DNA from: a bacterium
GTDB lineage: Bacteria > AUK180
Assembly: GCA_023144005.1 (NCBI GenBank)
Contig: JAGLGN010000006.1
Span: forward strand, 124,001-188,000
Reading direction: 5' to 3'
Length of the DNA: 64,000 nt
The notes beneath the pieces are model-generated. The model had not been told where the DNA came from. It was given only the letters and a program-made list of their open reading frames with translations, and did not search any database. Below, piece after piece: positions 17,398 through 26,976 of the stretch. Both the position numbers and the translations under genes were made by a program. Position 1 is the first letter of the stretch; the number at the start of each line of letters is the position of its first letter.

Positions 17398-19068
17398 TCA
17401 TTCCGACTTCGTCTTATTCAATCCCTTTATTACATGTACGCATTCGTTGAAGTAATTGCTTAGGGATTCAGGGAAATTACTGTCATATTGAAATCCTTTC
17501 AAAGTATTTCCTTTACTATCAAGCATAACAATGGTCGCCCATGGATATTTAGGGTATTCATCCGTATAATAATATCCGAATGTCCGCTCCGGCTCTATAT
17601 TGAAAAATACGTTGGCATCAGAAAGTTCGTAAAACAGTGCCGAATTCCCAATCTCTTCAACATTGGGATTTGTGACAATTATATTTACATCAAAATCTCG
17701 GTTTAATACGCAAAATTCAATTGCTTGTTTCATAATCGTCAGAAATTGGCATTTCCCGTCATTCGGATTTCTTGTCAAAATCAGAAAATGATAATTCTTC
17801 TCTTTATTTAATTTATCCGTTATTCTATATTCTTCATTATTGAAATCTTTAAAAATATGTTTAGAAGTGATCGTTTCATCTTTCCTGTTATATTCCTTTT
17901 CCCTAATATAGTTCATATTGTCGAATTGATCAGGGTACAGTTCTTTCACTTCTTCTGCTATTACAAATTTGCTCCTCTTTATTTTTTTCGCTTCTCTTAC
18001 TTTTCCGTCAAATGATACGGAATATTTTTCAATCGTTATTTTGCCAAGGTCCTCCCACTTTCCGAGATAAACATCCTTCCCCGAAGTCCCTACCATGAAC
18101 TTGTCTTCAATGCTCGTATGACCTAAATATTTCCTTTCTTTCAATGAATAAAAATCCAGATACAAAGTATTCTCTCTGCGCCGCGAGACTATAAAGTGGT
18201 TTTCACCGAACATCACTGGAAAATGCGTGAAGGTCCACGAGTCAAGCCATGTAAAGTGTTCTTTTCTGTTGGTTTTCAGATCTTTGTGGGAATAATCCGG
18301 AGGGGCTGAATATCCGACCGCGTCGCGAAATGGAACATAATGGTTGGGTACTTCGGTATACTCATGTAATAGTTGTCCGTCAAGCGAATACTCTTGAACA
18401 TTACTTGAGTTCGTTTGCGTAATAATGATTGATTCTCGGCCTGAGTAGACAAGAAACAAATTGCGCAGATATAACCAGAAATCGTATTTTTCAAGAAAAT
18501 CCTTCTGACTTTGATCGATTTTGAATATTTCCCTCTCTTCTCCCGTCACACTATCCATGACTCCGATTCCATCAACCCAATTATATTTCAGCAACTTATT
18601 GTTTATGAGCATTCGAAAGCCCGCACTCTGATAATTCGGCAAATTCATGCTTTTGGTCAGTTTTCCCATAGAATCATATATATTTAATTTTGAATGAATC
18701 CCGGATATATTAATTTCTTCATTATCATTTAGAAATATCAACGGCTCAAAATCCAATAATTCCCCCGGAGCCATCCCATATCTACATATCTTTTCGGACT
18801 CGCCGGTTTTCAAATCGACGCGGAAGATATCATGTGTGCCGATTTTCATGAATAGGTAATGGTTTCGTAGAATAAGGAATTGGGGAGGACTGTAAAAGAA
18901 GTATTCCGGATATTCATTGATTGTCTTCCTGGGATCTATTGATATTTTTTCTATGGAAATATCAATATTTTCTGTTTTATTCATTCTAATCAATAGATTT
19001 CTGCGCGTGCATCCGTAAAATAGTAAAACACTTATCCCGATAATAATCAGTACTATTATAGTTCTCAT
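17398..19068 (-). CDS. Lipoprotein with beta-propeller-like part and thioredoxin-like C-terminus
   Basis: A 556-residue protein. A lipoprotein signal ends at LLFYGC (cysteine near residue 20; atypical lipobox). Residues about 50-390 show short strand-rich repeats with turns like DLKTGESEKICRYG and SLDGQLLHEYTEVP, as in six-bladed beta-propeller lipoproteins. The end, from FNNEEYRITDKLNKEKNYHFLI onward, resembles a thioredoxin/AhpC-TSA fold (VNIIVTNPNVEEIGNSALFYEL, WATIVMLDSKGNTLKGF) but has no CxxC. Function unknown. It follows the lipoprotein at 19126 by 57 bases and probably shares its transcript. Confidence 0.6.
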   Translation of the reverse strand: MRTIIVLIIIGISVLLFYGCTRRNLLIRMNKTENIDISIEKISIDPRKTINEYPEYFFYSPPQFLILRNHYLFMKIGTHDIFRVDLKTGESEKICRYGMAPGELLDFEPLIFLNDNEEINISGIHSKLNIYDSMGKLTKSMNLPNYQSAGFRMLINNKLLKYNWVDGIGVMDSVTGEEREIFKIDQSQKDFLEKYDFWLYLRNLFLVYSGRESIIITQTNSSNVQEYSLDGQLLHEYTEVPNHYVPFRDAVGYSAPPDYSHKDLKTNRKEHFTWLDSWTFTHFPVMFGENHFIVSRRRENTLYLDFYSLKERKYLGHTSIEDKFMVGTSGKDVYLGKWEDLGKITIEKYSVSFDGKVREAKKIKRSKFVIAEEVKELYPDQFDNMNYIREKEYNRKDETITSKHIFKDFNNEEYRITDKLNKEKNYHFLILTRNPNDGKCQFLTIMKQAIEFCVLNRDFDVNIIVTNPNVEEIGNSALFYELSDANVFFNIEPERTFGYYYTDEYPKYPWATIVMLDSKGNTLKGFQYDSNFPESLSNYFNECVHVIKGLNKTKSE

Positions 19069-19125
19069 CGAATCCTCCCCGTTAATTTGACAACTTGTGT
19101 GCTGTTAGTACATACCAATTCATCC

Positions 19126-19896
19126 CTACGGTTGAAATATTGGATCTGGAAGTACTATGGGGTTCGCAAATAATGCATGACATTGACAAACTCCCGCCAA
19201 CGGACAGTCGCAAATATATGGAACCTTCTGCAATAATATCCCACGATAAAATGTTTCATTGTTTACTTCCTGCAGGTTAAATAAAACGTAAAAAATCGGA
19301 TCGTTAAAAAAGACATCTGGGTTACCTTCCACTTGCAGCATGCAGGATCTTTCGCCATAAAGACTCTGTAACCAGGCATATCCTGTTATCTCGGTTACTT
19401 CCTCAAAATAATCAACATTAATCAATACTTCCGGGCAACCATTTTTCAAAATAAAAAGAGTGGCCTCCAAGGACAAAACTGCGGATTTTTTGTGAGCATC
19501 TAAAAGCCATTTTTTTGTAAAGGGTAAAATATCCTTTTCTATCTTTTGAATTGCAGGGATATTTTTTCCAGCGGCAACTAATCTGATAACAACTTCAAGT
19601 TTTGATATCAGTGCATTTTTAACATTGGGATTATTCAATGTCAACCGGTCTTCCATAAGTGATGAGTAAACAAGCTTGAGTAAATAATCTTTTTCCATAT
19701 TAAACATTCTCGGATTTACGGTCGTGTAGTTGTTGATCAATGCTTCGTATTTATAATTAGAAGAAGATACTTCTCCACTTACGACCTTGGTCACATAATC
19801 GGTTCCGGGGCTCATTACATTTTCAGTAATTTTATCTGAGCATCCCACAAAAAGCACAAGACTGACGATAACAAACATTAGAAAAATTCTTCTCAT
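19126..19896 (-). CDS. Hypothetical lipoprotein with cysteine-rich end
   Basis: A 256-residue protein with a clear lipoprotein signal (MRRIFLMFVIVSLVLFVGCSDK). The middle is helical with no family I recognise; the C-terminus has YICDCPLAGVCQCHALF, a C-x-C-x5-C-x-C cluster that could bind a metal or form disulphides. ATG 19896 with AAGGAGGAAGAA is chosen; the open frame up to 20100 covers its promoter and is not coding. Likely first gene of an operon with the propeller lipoprotein. Confidence 0.6.
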   Translation of the reverse strand: MRRIFLMFVIVSLVLFVGCSDKITENVMSPGTDYVTKVVSGEVSSSNYKYEALINNYTTVNPRMFNMEKDYLLKLVYSSLMEDRLTLNNPNVKNALISKLEVVIRLVAAGKNIPAIQKIEKDILPFTKKWLLDAHKKSAVLSLEATLFILKNGCPEVLINVDYFEEVTEITGYAWLQSLYGERSCMLQVEGNPDVFFNDPIFYVLFNLQEVNNETFYRGILLQKVPYICDCPLAGVCQCHALFANPIVLPDPIFQP

Positions 19897-19960
19897 TTCT
19901 TCCTCCTTTGAAATTTTAACCGATATTTTTCGGAACACAGCAGCACCATGCTCACACACG

Positions 19961-19989
19961 ACTATACAATTTATATTTTTTAAAGTCAA
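19961..19989 (-). promoter_or_regulatory. Promoter of the lipoprotein pair
   Basis: TTGACT (19984-19989), 17-bp spacer, TATAGT (19961-19966). The leader carries a small CCGA/TCGG hairpin before the ribosome site. Confidence 0.7.
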
Positions 19990-20153
19990 GGTGAAATCGT
20001 GAGGGGAAACATGAGAACAATTTCCCATAGCCAGTATGAGAGTCAAAATGCAATAATTAACACTCAAAACAAATATAGAGTCAGAATATTTCGTTAACAA
20101 TTCCGCAAGAATGACTACATATGGTGTTATGGAATTTTAAGAATGTGGTTGCT

Positions 20154-21170
20154 CTAGAACAGAGAATCCGAAGTGGATGGAAGTGTCAAGCCGAGATATT
20201 CGACTGCGGAACGGGAGACAACACGGCCGCGGGATGTTCTTTTCAGAAATCCGATCTGTATCAGATAGGGTTCATAGACATCTTCAAGCGTCTCGCGCGC
20301 TTCAGAAAGTGCGATGGCAAGAGTATCGATCCCTACCGGCCCGCCATCATATTTTTCGATGATGAACCTCAAAATTCTCTTGTCAATATCATCCAACCCC
20401 ATCGCGTCTATCTTCAGCTTCTCGAGGGCATAATGCGTTATCTCTTTACCTATACTGCCGTCGCCTTTTACCTGAGCGTAATCGCGGACACGTTTTAAGA
20501 GCCGGATGGCGATCCTCGGCGTACCTCTGGACCTGCGGGAGATCTCAAGAGCAGAAGGCTTGTCTATACCTATCCCAAGGACATCAGCATCACGCATGGT
20601 GATCAAGGCAAGATCCTCCGGGCCGTAAAAATCCAATCTGTTGATTATACCGAAACGGTCACGAAGCGGGCCTGTGAGCATTCCCGCTCTTGTGGTCGCT
20701 CCGATCAATGTGAAATGAGGCACATCCAGCCGCAGAGTTTTGGCGGACGGCCCCTGTCCGATGATGATGTCAAGGGCATAATCCTCCATCGCGGGATAAA
20801 GCGTTTCCTCAACGGATCGGTTCAAGCGGTGAATCTCATCAATAAAGAGTATGTCTCTCTCATCAAGATTGGTAAGTATCGAGGCAATATCCTTTTTTCT
20901 CTCCATCGCCGGGCCGGTAGTGGTGTGCAGATTCACGCCGAGTTCGGCAGCCAGTATATAAGCCAGAGTGGTCTTTCCCAGTCCGGGAGGCCCGTAAAGG
21001 AGAATATGGTCCATCTGCTCCTTTCTTTCCGAAGCGGCCTGGACAGCGATCGCGAGCTGGTCTACAACTTCTTTCTGACCGACGAATTCTGATAATCTCT
21101 TTGGCCGCAGCCCCTTTTCGAATTCCTCTTCACCACCCATTTGTGATGGCCTGTTCAGATGATTAGCCAT
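20154..21170 (-). CDS. ruvB: Holliday junction branch migration helicase RuvB
   Basis: A 338-residue AAA+ motor: [12 protein letters not shown], Walker [12 protein letters not shown] near residue 60, Walker B FIDEIHRL, sensor GATTRAG with the arginine finger region GPLRDRFG, and a winged-helix C-terminus ([16 protein letters not shown]). It drives branch migration with RuvA. It overlaps the end of ruvA by eight bases. Confidence 0.98.
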   Translation of the reverse strand: MANHLNRPSQMGGEEEFEKGLRPKRLSEFVGQKEVVDQLAIAVQAASERKEQMDHILLYGPPGLGKTTLAYILAAELGVNLHTTTGPAMERKKDIASILTNLDERDILFIDEIHRLNRSVEETLYPAMEDYALDIIIGQGPSAKTLRLDVPHFTLIGATTRAGMLTGPLRDRFGIINRLDFYGPEDLALITMRDADVLGIGIDKPSALEISRRSRGTPRIAIRLLKRVRDYAQVKGDGSIGKEITHYALEKLKIDAMGLDDIDKRILRFIIEKYDGGPVGIDTLAIALSEARETLEDVYEPYLIQIGFLKRTSRGRVVSRSAVEYLGLTLPSTSDSLF

Positions 21171-21741
21171 CTTTCAAAACCTTCTTTACTATCTCTTCAG
21201 CGGAAAGTCCGGGCTTGGCCTTTTGCAGCTTAATTAATCTTTTGTCAAGAAATTCCGAGTCATATCCCATAGAGGAGAGTCCTTCACGAGCATCGGTGTA
21301 GGCATTTGAAAGAGGTTCTTTTGCCTTTTCTTTCATAGAAATGAATTTCCCGCTTAATTCAAGGATTATTCTGCCGGCACCTTTTTTGCCGATACCGGAG
21401 ACCTTACACAATGCGTTAATGTCTTCCTGCTCGGCAACTACCAGCAATTCGGAGAAAGTAAATTTATCAAGTATGGCTACTGCCGTTTTCGGCCCTACAG
21501 AATTAATACCCAGGAGTACACGGAAGGCATTTCTTTCATTTTCCGTGGAAAAGCCGTAAAGGTCCATCCCGTCATCACGAGTGCGTAAGTGCGTGTAAAA
21601 GCTTACACTATCGCCCTTTTGCACGCCGTTCAGATTTCTGGAGGTGGTATGAATACCCATAACGATGCCGCTCCCCGTAAGGATAAGCACCATATTCGGC
21701 TCGCGCTTACCCCATACCTTTCCATTCACGGCTTCTATCAT
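21163..21741 (-). CDS. ruvA: Holliday junction protein RuvA
   Basis: A 192-residue protein: OB-fold start [12 protein letters not shown], helix-hairpin-helix pair ([16 protein letters not shown] and [17 protein letters not shown]), and a C-terminal domain III ([14 protein letters not shown]) that contacts RuvB. ATG 21741 is chosen because it fits the family start and overlaps the ruvC stop as ATGA. Confidence 0.96.
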   Translation of the reverse strand: MIEAVNGKVWGKREPNMVLILTGSGIVMGIHTTSRNLNGVQKGDSVSFYTHLRTRDDGMDLYGFSTENERNAFRVLLGINSVGPKTAVAILDKFTFSELLVVAEQEDINALCKVSGIGKKGAGRIILELSGKFISMKEKAKEPLSNAYTDAREGLSSMGYDSEFLDKRLIKLQKAKPGLSAEEIVKKVLKDG

Positions 21742-22223
21742 TTCAATACCTTTATCTTTCGCGAGTAGAGATGGCATATTCCCGCAGCAACGGCATCCGC
21801 CGCATCATCGGGTTTAGGGATCTCCTTAAGGCCCGTCAATCTCATCACCATCTCCTGCACCTGCCTCTTTCCGGCGCGGCCGTAACCGGTGACCGCGACC
21901 TTGATCTCATTCGGTGTATAGGAAAATACCGGAATACCCTTCTGTGCGCCTGTCAGGAGAACGACTCCTCTTGCCTGGCCCACTTGAAATGCGGTTTTCT
22001 GATTATTGGTGAAATACAGACTTTCAACAGCCAGCTCCTCAGGAGAATATTTTTCCAATAACAAGCATAGCTCTTCGTATATACGGAGCAATCTTTGGGG
22101 GTCGGCCAGGCTTTTAGAGGTTTCAATAACGCCGAAATCAATAAGATTTATACGGCTGCCTGCCTTTTCGACCAGAGAAAAGCCCATAAGGGCGATCCCA
22201 GGGTCAATGCCCATTATGATCAT
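21738..22223 (-). CDS. ruvC: Holliday junction resolvase RuvC
   Basis: A 161-residue RNase H-fold nuclease. The catalytic acids are visible in MGIDPG, LAVESLYF and PKPDDAADAVAAGICH, and the DNA-binding block TNNQKTAFQVGQARGVVLL is intact. It starts in an ATGA overlap with the EF-G-like gene. Confidence 0.97.
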   Translation of the reverse strand: MIIMGIDPGIALMGFSLVEKAGSRINLIDFGVIETSKSLADPQRLLRIYEELCLLLEKYSPEELAVESLYFTNNQKTAFQVGQARGVVLLTGAQKGIPVFSYTPNEIKVAVTGYGRAGKRQVQEMVMRLTGLKEIPKPDDAADAVAAGICHLYSRKIKVLK

Positions 22224-24295
22224 TCTTTATTGAACAGCTCCTCCCTCTCTTTTACTATCTTCTGAGAGAGGTTCGAAGGCACGGCCTCATAATGAGAGAA
22301 TTTCATGGAGTAAAATCCACGGCCGCCTGTCATCGATTTTAATATATTTATATAGGTGAACATCTCGGCTAAAGGAACACGAGCGGATATCACTACCTTG
22401 CCGCCTTTTTTCTGTTCTGTGCCCTGTATCTTTCCCCTTCTTCCCGAAAGATCTCCCATAATGTCGCCCTGATTTTCCTCAGGAGAGGTTATGAAGAAGT
22501 CATAGATCGGCTCAAGAAGGATCATTTTTGCTTTTTCACATGCATTTTTAAAGCCCATGGATCCGGCTACCTGAAAAGCCATATCCGAAGAGTCAACAGT
22601 ATGATAAGAACCGTCATAAAGGATCACCTTGACATTTACCACAGGATATCCGGCAAGAGCGCCCTTTTCCATTGCGCCTTTTACGCCCTTCTCTACAGAA
22701 GGAATGAAATTCTTGGGAATGGATCCACCGACAACGGCGTTCACGAATTCAAATCCTTCCGAACATGGCTCTAATTTTATCCAAGTATCTCCAAATTGTC
22801 CGCGTCCGCCGGACTGTTTTTTATACCTGCCCTGCGCCTCAGCTGAAGCAGTTATCGTTTCTCTGTAAGGAACCTGGGGATTGGCGGTGTCAACCTCCAC
22901 TCCGAATTTCCTTTTTATCTTCTCAAGTATCATACTCACATGTGTATCACCCATTCCTGATATGATGAAATCTCCGAATTCCTTGTCCATATACGATTTA
23001 AAAGAAGGGTCTTCCCTTGATATCTTGTTAAGGGCGATCGAAACCTTCTCCTGATCATCTTTTGACTTGGGCTGAATCGCCAATGAGTAGATCGGTTCGG
23101 GGAATTCGATCCCGGGAACCTGCAGCTGCGCAGCTTTTCCGCAGATCGAATCCATCGTTTCGGTAACTTTTAGCTTAACAAATGATACGATATCGCCGGC
23201 TGATGCCTCATCGATATTGTCTTTCTTATCTCCAAGAAGCACATAGAGCTGTCCGGATTTCTCTGCTTTCTCTTTATTCAAATTGTAGAAATCGGTGCCG
23301 GCTGCGACCTTTCCCGTGATCACCTTGGTGGTAACGACATCCCCAAGATGCGCATCTGAAAGGGTCTTGAACACATATGCGGTGAAAGGCGAAGCTTCAT
23401 TCCGGGCTAATTCAACCTGCTCTTCTCCCTTTAATAGACCGGCAGGCTTAAAATCAGAATATTTTGGAAAATACGCCGAAACTATATCCATAAAAGCGTC
23501 AACTCCGCCGTTTTTCACGGCCGATGAGACAAATAAGGGGCGGAATTTTCCGGCAGCAAGGCCCAATTTTAATCCCGTTGCGATATCCTTTTCGTCCAAT
23601 TCCATGGTCTCGAGATATTTCTCGGTCAATTCATCCGATGACTCCGCGATCGCCTCTATCATTTTCTCCCTGAAGGATTCAGCAATATCTTTGTGCTCCG
23701 CGGGAATATCTGTGATCTCCGGCTTACCGGAAGCGTCTTTATACATATGCGCCTTCATGGTCAGCAGATTTATTATTCCCTTGAAATTTCCCTTCTCACC
23801 GATAGGAATGGTCAATGGGGCAATACCCGTGGTCGAATATGATTCGATATCCTTAAAGGCCTTCTGCCATTCTGAGTTTTCTCTGTCTATGCCGTTTATT
23901 ATAAAAATAACGGGTTTGTCTCTGTCTTCCGCCAATTCCAGGGATTTCTCCAATCCCACTTCGATCGCGGACGCGGGGTTGATGAACAGCGCCGCAATAT
24001 CAGCGGCAAATAATCCCGAAATGATCTCGCCTTGAAAATCAAGGAATCCTGGTGCGTCTACTATCTGTATCTTCTTGTCCATGTGCTCGACATAACCCAT
24101 TGAAAGGTTAATTGATTGTCCTCTGTTCTGCTCTTCCACTTCAAAATCCAGTACTGTATTCTTTTCCTGGGTTTTCCCCATCCTGTTTATCAGTCCGGCA
24201 TTAAAGAACATGGTCTCGGCAAACGAAGTTTTTCCGCTGCTCATATGCCCAAAAAATCCAATGGTTATCTTCTTGTCTGATGTATATACTTTCAT
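22220..24295 (-). CDS. Elongation factor G-like GTPase (second EF-G type)
   Basis: A 691-residue five-domain translational GTPase: G1 GHMSSGKT, G3 DAPGFLDF, domain III-V with GGRGQFGDTWIKLEP, and the EF-G C-terminal motif LSGRRGKIQGTE. It belongs with the bacterial EF-G-like paralogues rather than the main FusA (short switch region, VEEQNRGQSINLS). The G4 guanine-recognition motif NKxD reads NGID (near residue 135). ATG 24295 follows GAGGAGGAATAGTG; GTG 24298 is also possible. It sits between yebC and ruvC. Confidence 0.85.
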   Translation of the reverse strand: MKVYTSDKKITIGFFGHMSSGKTSFAETMFFNAGLINRMGKTQEKNTVLDFEVEEQNRGQSINLSMGYVEHMDKKIQIVDAPGFLDFQGEIISGLFAADIAALFINPASAIEVGLEKSLELAEDRDKPVIFIINGIDRENSEWQKAFKDIESYSTTGIAPLTIPIGEKGNFKGIINLLTMKAHMYKDASGKPEITDIPAEHKDIAESFREKMIEAIAESSDELTEKYLETMELDEKDIATGLKLGLAAGKFRPLFVSSAVKNGGVDAFMDIVSAYFPKYSDFKPAGLLKGEEQVELARNEASPFTAYVFKTLSDAHLGDVVTTKVITGKVAAGTDFYNLNKEKAEKSGQLYVLLGDKKDNIDEASAGDIVSFVKLKVTETMDSICGKAAQLQVPGIEFPEPIYSLAIQPKSKDDQEKVSIALNKISREDPSFKSYMDKEFGDFIISGMGDTHVSMILEKIKRKFGVEVDTANPQVPYRETITASAEAQGRYKKQSGGRGQFGDTWIKLEPCSEGFEFVNAVVGGSIPKNFIPSVEKGVKGAMEKGALAGYPVVNVKVILYDGSYHTVDSSDMAFQVAGSMGFKNACEKAKMILLEPIYDFFITSPEENQGDIMGDLSGRRGKIQGTEQKKGGKVVISARVPLAEMFTYINILKSMTGGRGFYSMKFSHYEAVPSNLSQKIVKEREELFNKE

Positions 24296-24297
24296 CA

Positions 24298-25041
24298 CTA
24301 TTCCTCCTCTAAATCCATATCATCCGGAATATCCAGATTTGAAAAAATATTTGCTACGTCATCCAGGTCGTCTAGTAGCGAGAGAACCCTCAAGACCTTT
24401 TTGGTATTGTTCTCATCAATACTTACCAGATTCTGCGCAATATATATGATCTCGGCGCTTTCCACCGCGATATCTTTTTGTTTTATGGCATCCGCCACTA
24501 CGAACAGGTCCTTATAATCACAGGTTATATAATATCCGTCGTCCTCTGTTTTCAGGTCCTCGCCGCCGGCTTCGATGATGATATCCATAACGGTATCCTC
24601 GTCGGAGCTTTCCTTTTTTACAAAGACCTGGCCCTTCTTGTCAAAGTTCCATGCGACACAGCCATCTTCACCCAGATTTCCGCCGTACTTGGAGAGGATA
24701 TGCCGGATCTCGGAAGTTGTTCTGTTCTTATTGTCTGTGATAGTCATCATCATAAGCGCAATGCCTTTCGGGGCATAACCCTCATATAAATACTCTTCAT
24801 AGACAACTCCGGGAAGCTCGCCCGTTCCTTTTTTTAATGCCTTTTCTACATTGTCCTTTGGCATATTCGCGGCCTTCGCCTTATCAATGGCTGTCCTAAG
24901 GGCGGGATTTGAATCTGGATCGCCTCCACCTTTCGCCGCAAGTGTAATTTCTTTCGCGATCTTTGTAAATATTTGCCCTCTTTTGGCATCTGCGGCACCC
25001 TTCTTACGTTTTATGGTGCTCCATTTATTGTGGCCTGACAT
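24298..25041 (-). CDS. yebC: YebC/PmpR family protein
   Basis: A 247-residue protein with the signature MSGHNKWSTIKRKKGAADAKRGQIFTKIAKEI and PKDNVEKALKKGTGE, GYAPKGIALMM, TDNKNRTTSEIRHILSKYGGNLGEDGCVAW. Members act as transcription regulators or, as shown more recently for relatives, as translation factors easing ribosome stalling. Placement beside ruvC is common in bacteria. Confidence 0.96.
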   Translation of the reverse strand: MSGHNKWSTIKRKKGAADAKRGQIFTKIAKEITLAAKGGGDPDSNPALRTAIDKAKAANMPKDNVEKALKKGTGELPGVVYEEYLYEGYAPKGIALMMMTITDNKNRTTSEIRHILSKYGGNLGEDGCVAWNFDKKGQVFVKKESSDEDTVMDIIIEAGGEDLKTEDDGYYITCDYKDLFVVADAIKQKDIAVESAEIIYIAQNLVSIDENNTKKVLRVLSLLDDLDDVANIFSNLDIPDDMDLEEE

Positions 25042-25080
25042 AGCTCCTCCAATTTCATTAAATAACTGTGTATAGTGGTC

Positions 25081-25109
25081 ATTTTAGCAAAAAATAGAGG
25101 TTTTTTCAA
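25081..25109 (-). promoter_or_regulatory. Promoter of the yebC-ruvCAB operon
   Basis: TTGAAA (25104-25109), 17-bp spacer, TAAAAT (25081-25086), then a leader with GGAGGAG. It is divergent with the promoter at 25112-25140; the two -35 boxes are only two bases apart. Confidence 0.7.
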
Positions 25110-25111
25110 CC

Positions 25112-25140
25112 TTTACTTTACATTGGAATTTTGCTAAAAT
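25112..25140 (+). promoter_or_regulatory. Promoter of the formiminotransferase-cyclodeaminase gene
   Basis: TTTACT (25112-25117), 17-bp spacer, TAAAAT (25135-25140), then AAAGGAG before ATG 25163. Confidence 0.65.
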
Positions 25141-25162
25141 CCGTTAAGATAAAGGAGTTCAT

Positions 25163-26806
25163 ATGAAGAAGATCGTTGAATGCGTTCCCAATTTTTCAGA
25201 GGGAAGGGACCTGGCGAAGATCGAGGAGATCAGAAAAGCCATACTTTCGGTAAAGGGCGTGACCCTGCTTGATGTGGATCCGGGAAATGCCACCAACAGA
25301 ACTGTGGTTACAATCGTCGGCGAACCCGATGCGGTTGGCGAAGCCGCCTTCCGTTCTATAAAGAAAGCGGCGGAGATCATTGATATGAGCGGACACAAGG
25401 GCGAACATCCGCGTATGGGCGCTACCGATGTATGTCCTTTTGTTCCGGTGGCGAATATGTCAATGGAAGAAGCGGTAGAGCTTAGTAAAACGGTGGCAAA
25501 AAGAGTGGGAGAGGAATTGAATATCCCCGTATTTTTATATGAATATTCCGCATCCAACGAGAAACGCAAATCGCTCGCATATATCCGCGAGGGTGAATAC
25601 GAAAAGATGGCGGAAAAGATAATCACAGAAGAATTCAAACCCGATTTCGGGCCTCAGGACTTCAATGTGACCGCCGGCTGCACCGCCATCGGCGCGAGAG
25701 AGTTCCTGATAGCATATAATCTCAATCTCAATACCACAGATGTCAAGCTTGCCAATAAGATCGCGAAAAGGATCAGAGAGAAGGGATGGAAAGAGAAGCA
25801 GACCGACGGCTCCAGGAAGCAGGTTCCCGGCCTATTAAAATCGGTGCGAGCTGTGGGATGGTTTATAGAAGAATACGGTGTTGCGCAGATATCCGTTAAT
25901 CTGATCAATTATAAAGTAACTCCTCTTTGGAAGCTTTTTGAGGCGGCGGAAGAGGTTGGAAGGCAATTCGGCATTCGTATAACAGGAAGTGAATTGGTGG
26001 GCTTGATCCCGCTTCAGGCATTGAGGGAGACCGGAGAACATTTTCTTCAGAAAACAGCGAACTCCACCGCGATACCGGAAAGGGATATTTTGAAGATCGG
26101 CGTTCTGTCGATGGGCCTCTCAGAACTCTACCCTTTCAAACTTGAAGAAAAGGTCATTGAATATAAGATAGCTGAGGAGGGCATACTCTCTTCCATGAGA
26201 GTAGATGCTTTCTGTGATGAACTTTCTTCAAACTCCCCCGCTCCCGGCGGTGGTTCGGTTGCCGCTCTTTCCGGTGCTTTGGCAGCATCTCTGCTTTCAA
26301 TGGTAGCAAATCTTACCCATGGGAAAAAGAAATACAAAGATGCATGGGAAGAGATAGAAAAAGCCGGCAGAAAGGCACAGGATATTAAAAGCAGACTCGT
26401 CAGCATAGTCGATTCCGATACGGTCCTCTTCAATGAATTCATGGCAGTCAGAGGGATGCCGAAATCTACTGAAGAACAGAAAGAACTGCGAAAAAAGGCA
26501 TTAGAGCAGGCATCTTTGAATATCACACTTTCTCCCTTGGAATTACTCCGAGTCATGAAAGAGCTGATCTTCCCCCTGAGAATGATCGCGGAAAAAGGCA
26601 ATGTAAATTCCATTTCCGATGCGGGAGTAGCCGCGTCAATGCTTAGAGCCGGGGCGGAAAGCGCCCTGCTGAATGTCCTGATAAATCTGCCTTCGCTCAG
26701 CGACAGCGCTAGAGCGGATGAAATTAAAATTGAGGCCGATGCGCTTTATGCTGAACTCTTGAAGGGTTCGCAGGAAATATTCGAGCAGGTGAAGAACGAT
26801 CTGTAA
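25163..26806 (+). CDS. ftcD: Fused glutamate formiminotransferase / formimino-THF cyclodeaminase
   Basis: A 547-residue bifunctional enzyme of histidine breakdown. Residues 1-340 are the formiminotransferase: VECVPNFSEGRD, DVDPGNATNRTVVT, and GEHPRMGATDV with the catalytic histidine near residue 82. Residues about 345-547 are the cyclodeaminase: FCDELSSNSPAPGGGSVAALSGALAASLLSMVANLT and ISDAGVAASMLRAGAESA. It moves the formimino group to tetrahydrofolate and releases ammonia to give methenyl-THF. The same fusion order occurs in mammalian FTCD. No other hut gene is in the window. Confidence 0.94.
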   Translation: MKKIVECVPNFSEGRDLAKIEEIRKAILSVKGVTLLDVDPGNATNRTVVTIVGEPDAVGEAAFRSIKKAAEIIDMSGHKGEHPRMGATDVCPFVPVANMSMEEAVELSKTVAKRVGEELNIPVFLYEYSASNEKRKSLAYIREGEYEKMAEKIITEEFKPDFGPQDFNVTAGCTAIGAREFLIAYNLNLNTTDVKLANKIAKRIREKGWKEKQTDGSRKQVPGLLKSVRAVGWFIEEYGVAQISVNLINYKVTPLWKLFEAAEEVGRQFGIRITGSELVGLIPLQALRETGEHFLQKTANSTAIPERDILKIGVLSMGLSELYPFKLEEKVIEYKIAEEGILSSMRVDAFCDELSSNSPAPGGGSVAALSGALAASLLSMVANLTHGKKKYKDAWEEIEKAGRKAQDIKSRLVSIVDSDTVLFNEFMAVRGMPKSTEEQKELRKKALEQASLNITLSPLELLRVMKELIFPLRMIAEKGNVNSISDAGVAASMLRAGAESALLNVLINLPSLSDSARADEIKIEADALYAELLKGSQEIFEQVKNDL

Positions 26807-26830
26807 TCCAAATCCAATTGCAAAAACATC

Positions 26831-26866
26831 GAGAGCGGTGCGCTTGCTGTCTGCGGCCACTCTCAT
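26831..26866 (+). terminator. Possible terminator after ftcD
   Basis: GAGAGCGG paired with CCACTCTC around a loop of about 18 bases (with one mismatched pair), followed by ATTTTCC. The U run is short. Confidence 0.35.
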
Positions 26867-26920
26867 TTTCCTCTCGAACTGCGCTCATCTTCATAAAGGT
26901 ACATTTAATATCCTTGGCTT

Positions 26921-26949
26921 TTGCTATTCCCAGTGAAATTTGTTAGAAT
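26921..26949 (+). promoter_or_regulatory. Promoter of the iorAB-glyS-ppdK cluster
   Basis: TTGCTA (26921-26926), 17-bp spacer, TAGAAT (26944-26949); an AGGAGAG ribosome site precedes ATG 26977. Confidence 0.65.
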
Positions 26950-26976
26950 ATAAAAACATTATAATTAGGAGAGCTT

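Noticed and set aside
19897-20100. N-terminal extension of the cysteine-rich lipoprotein
   Set aside because: The extension covers a good promoter and ribosome site and would bury the lipoprotein signal.
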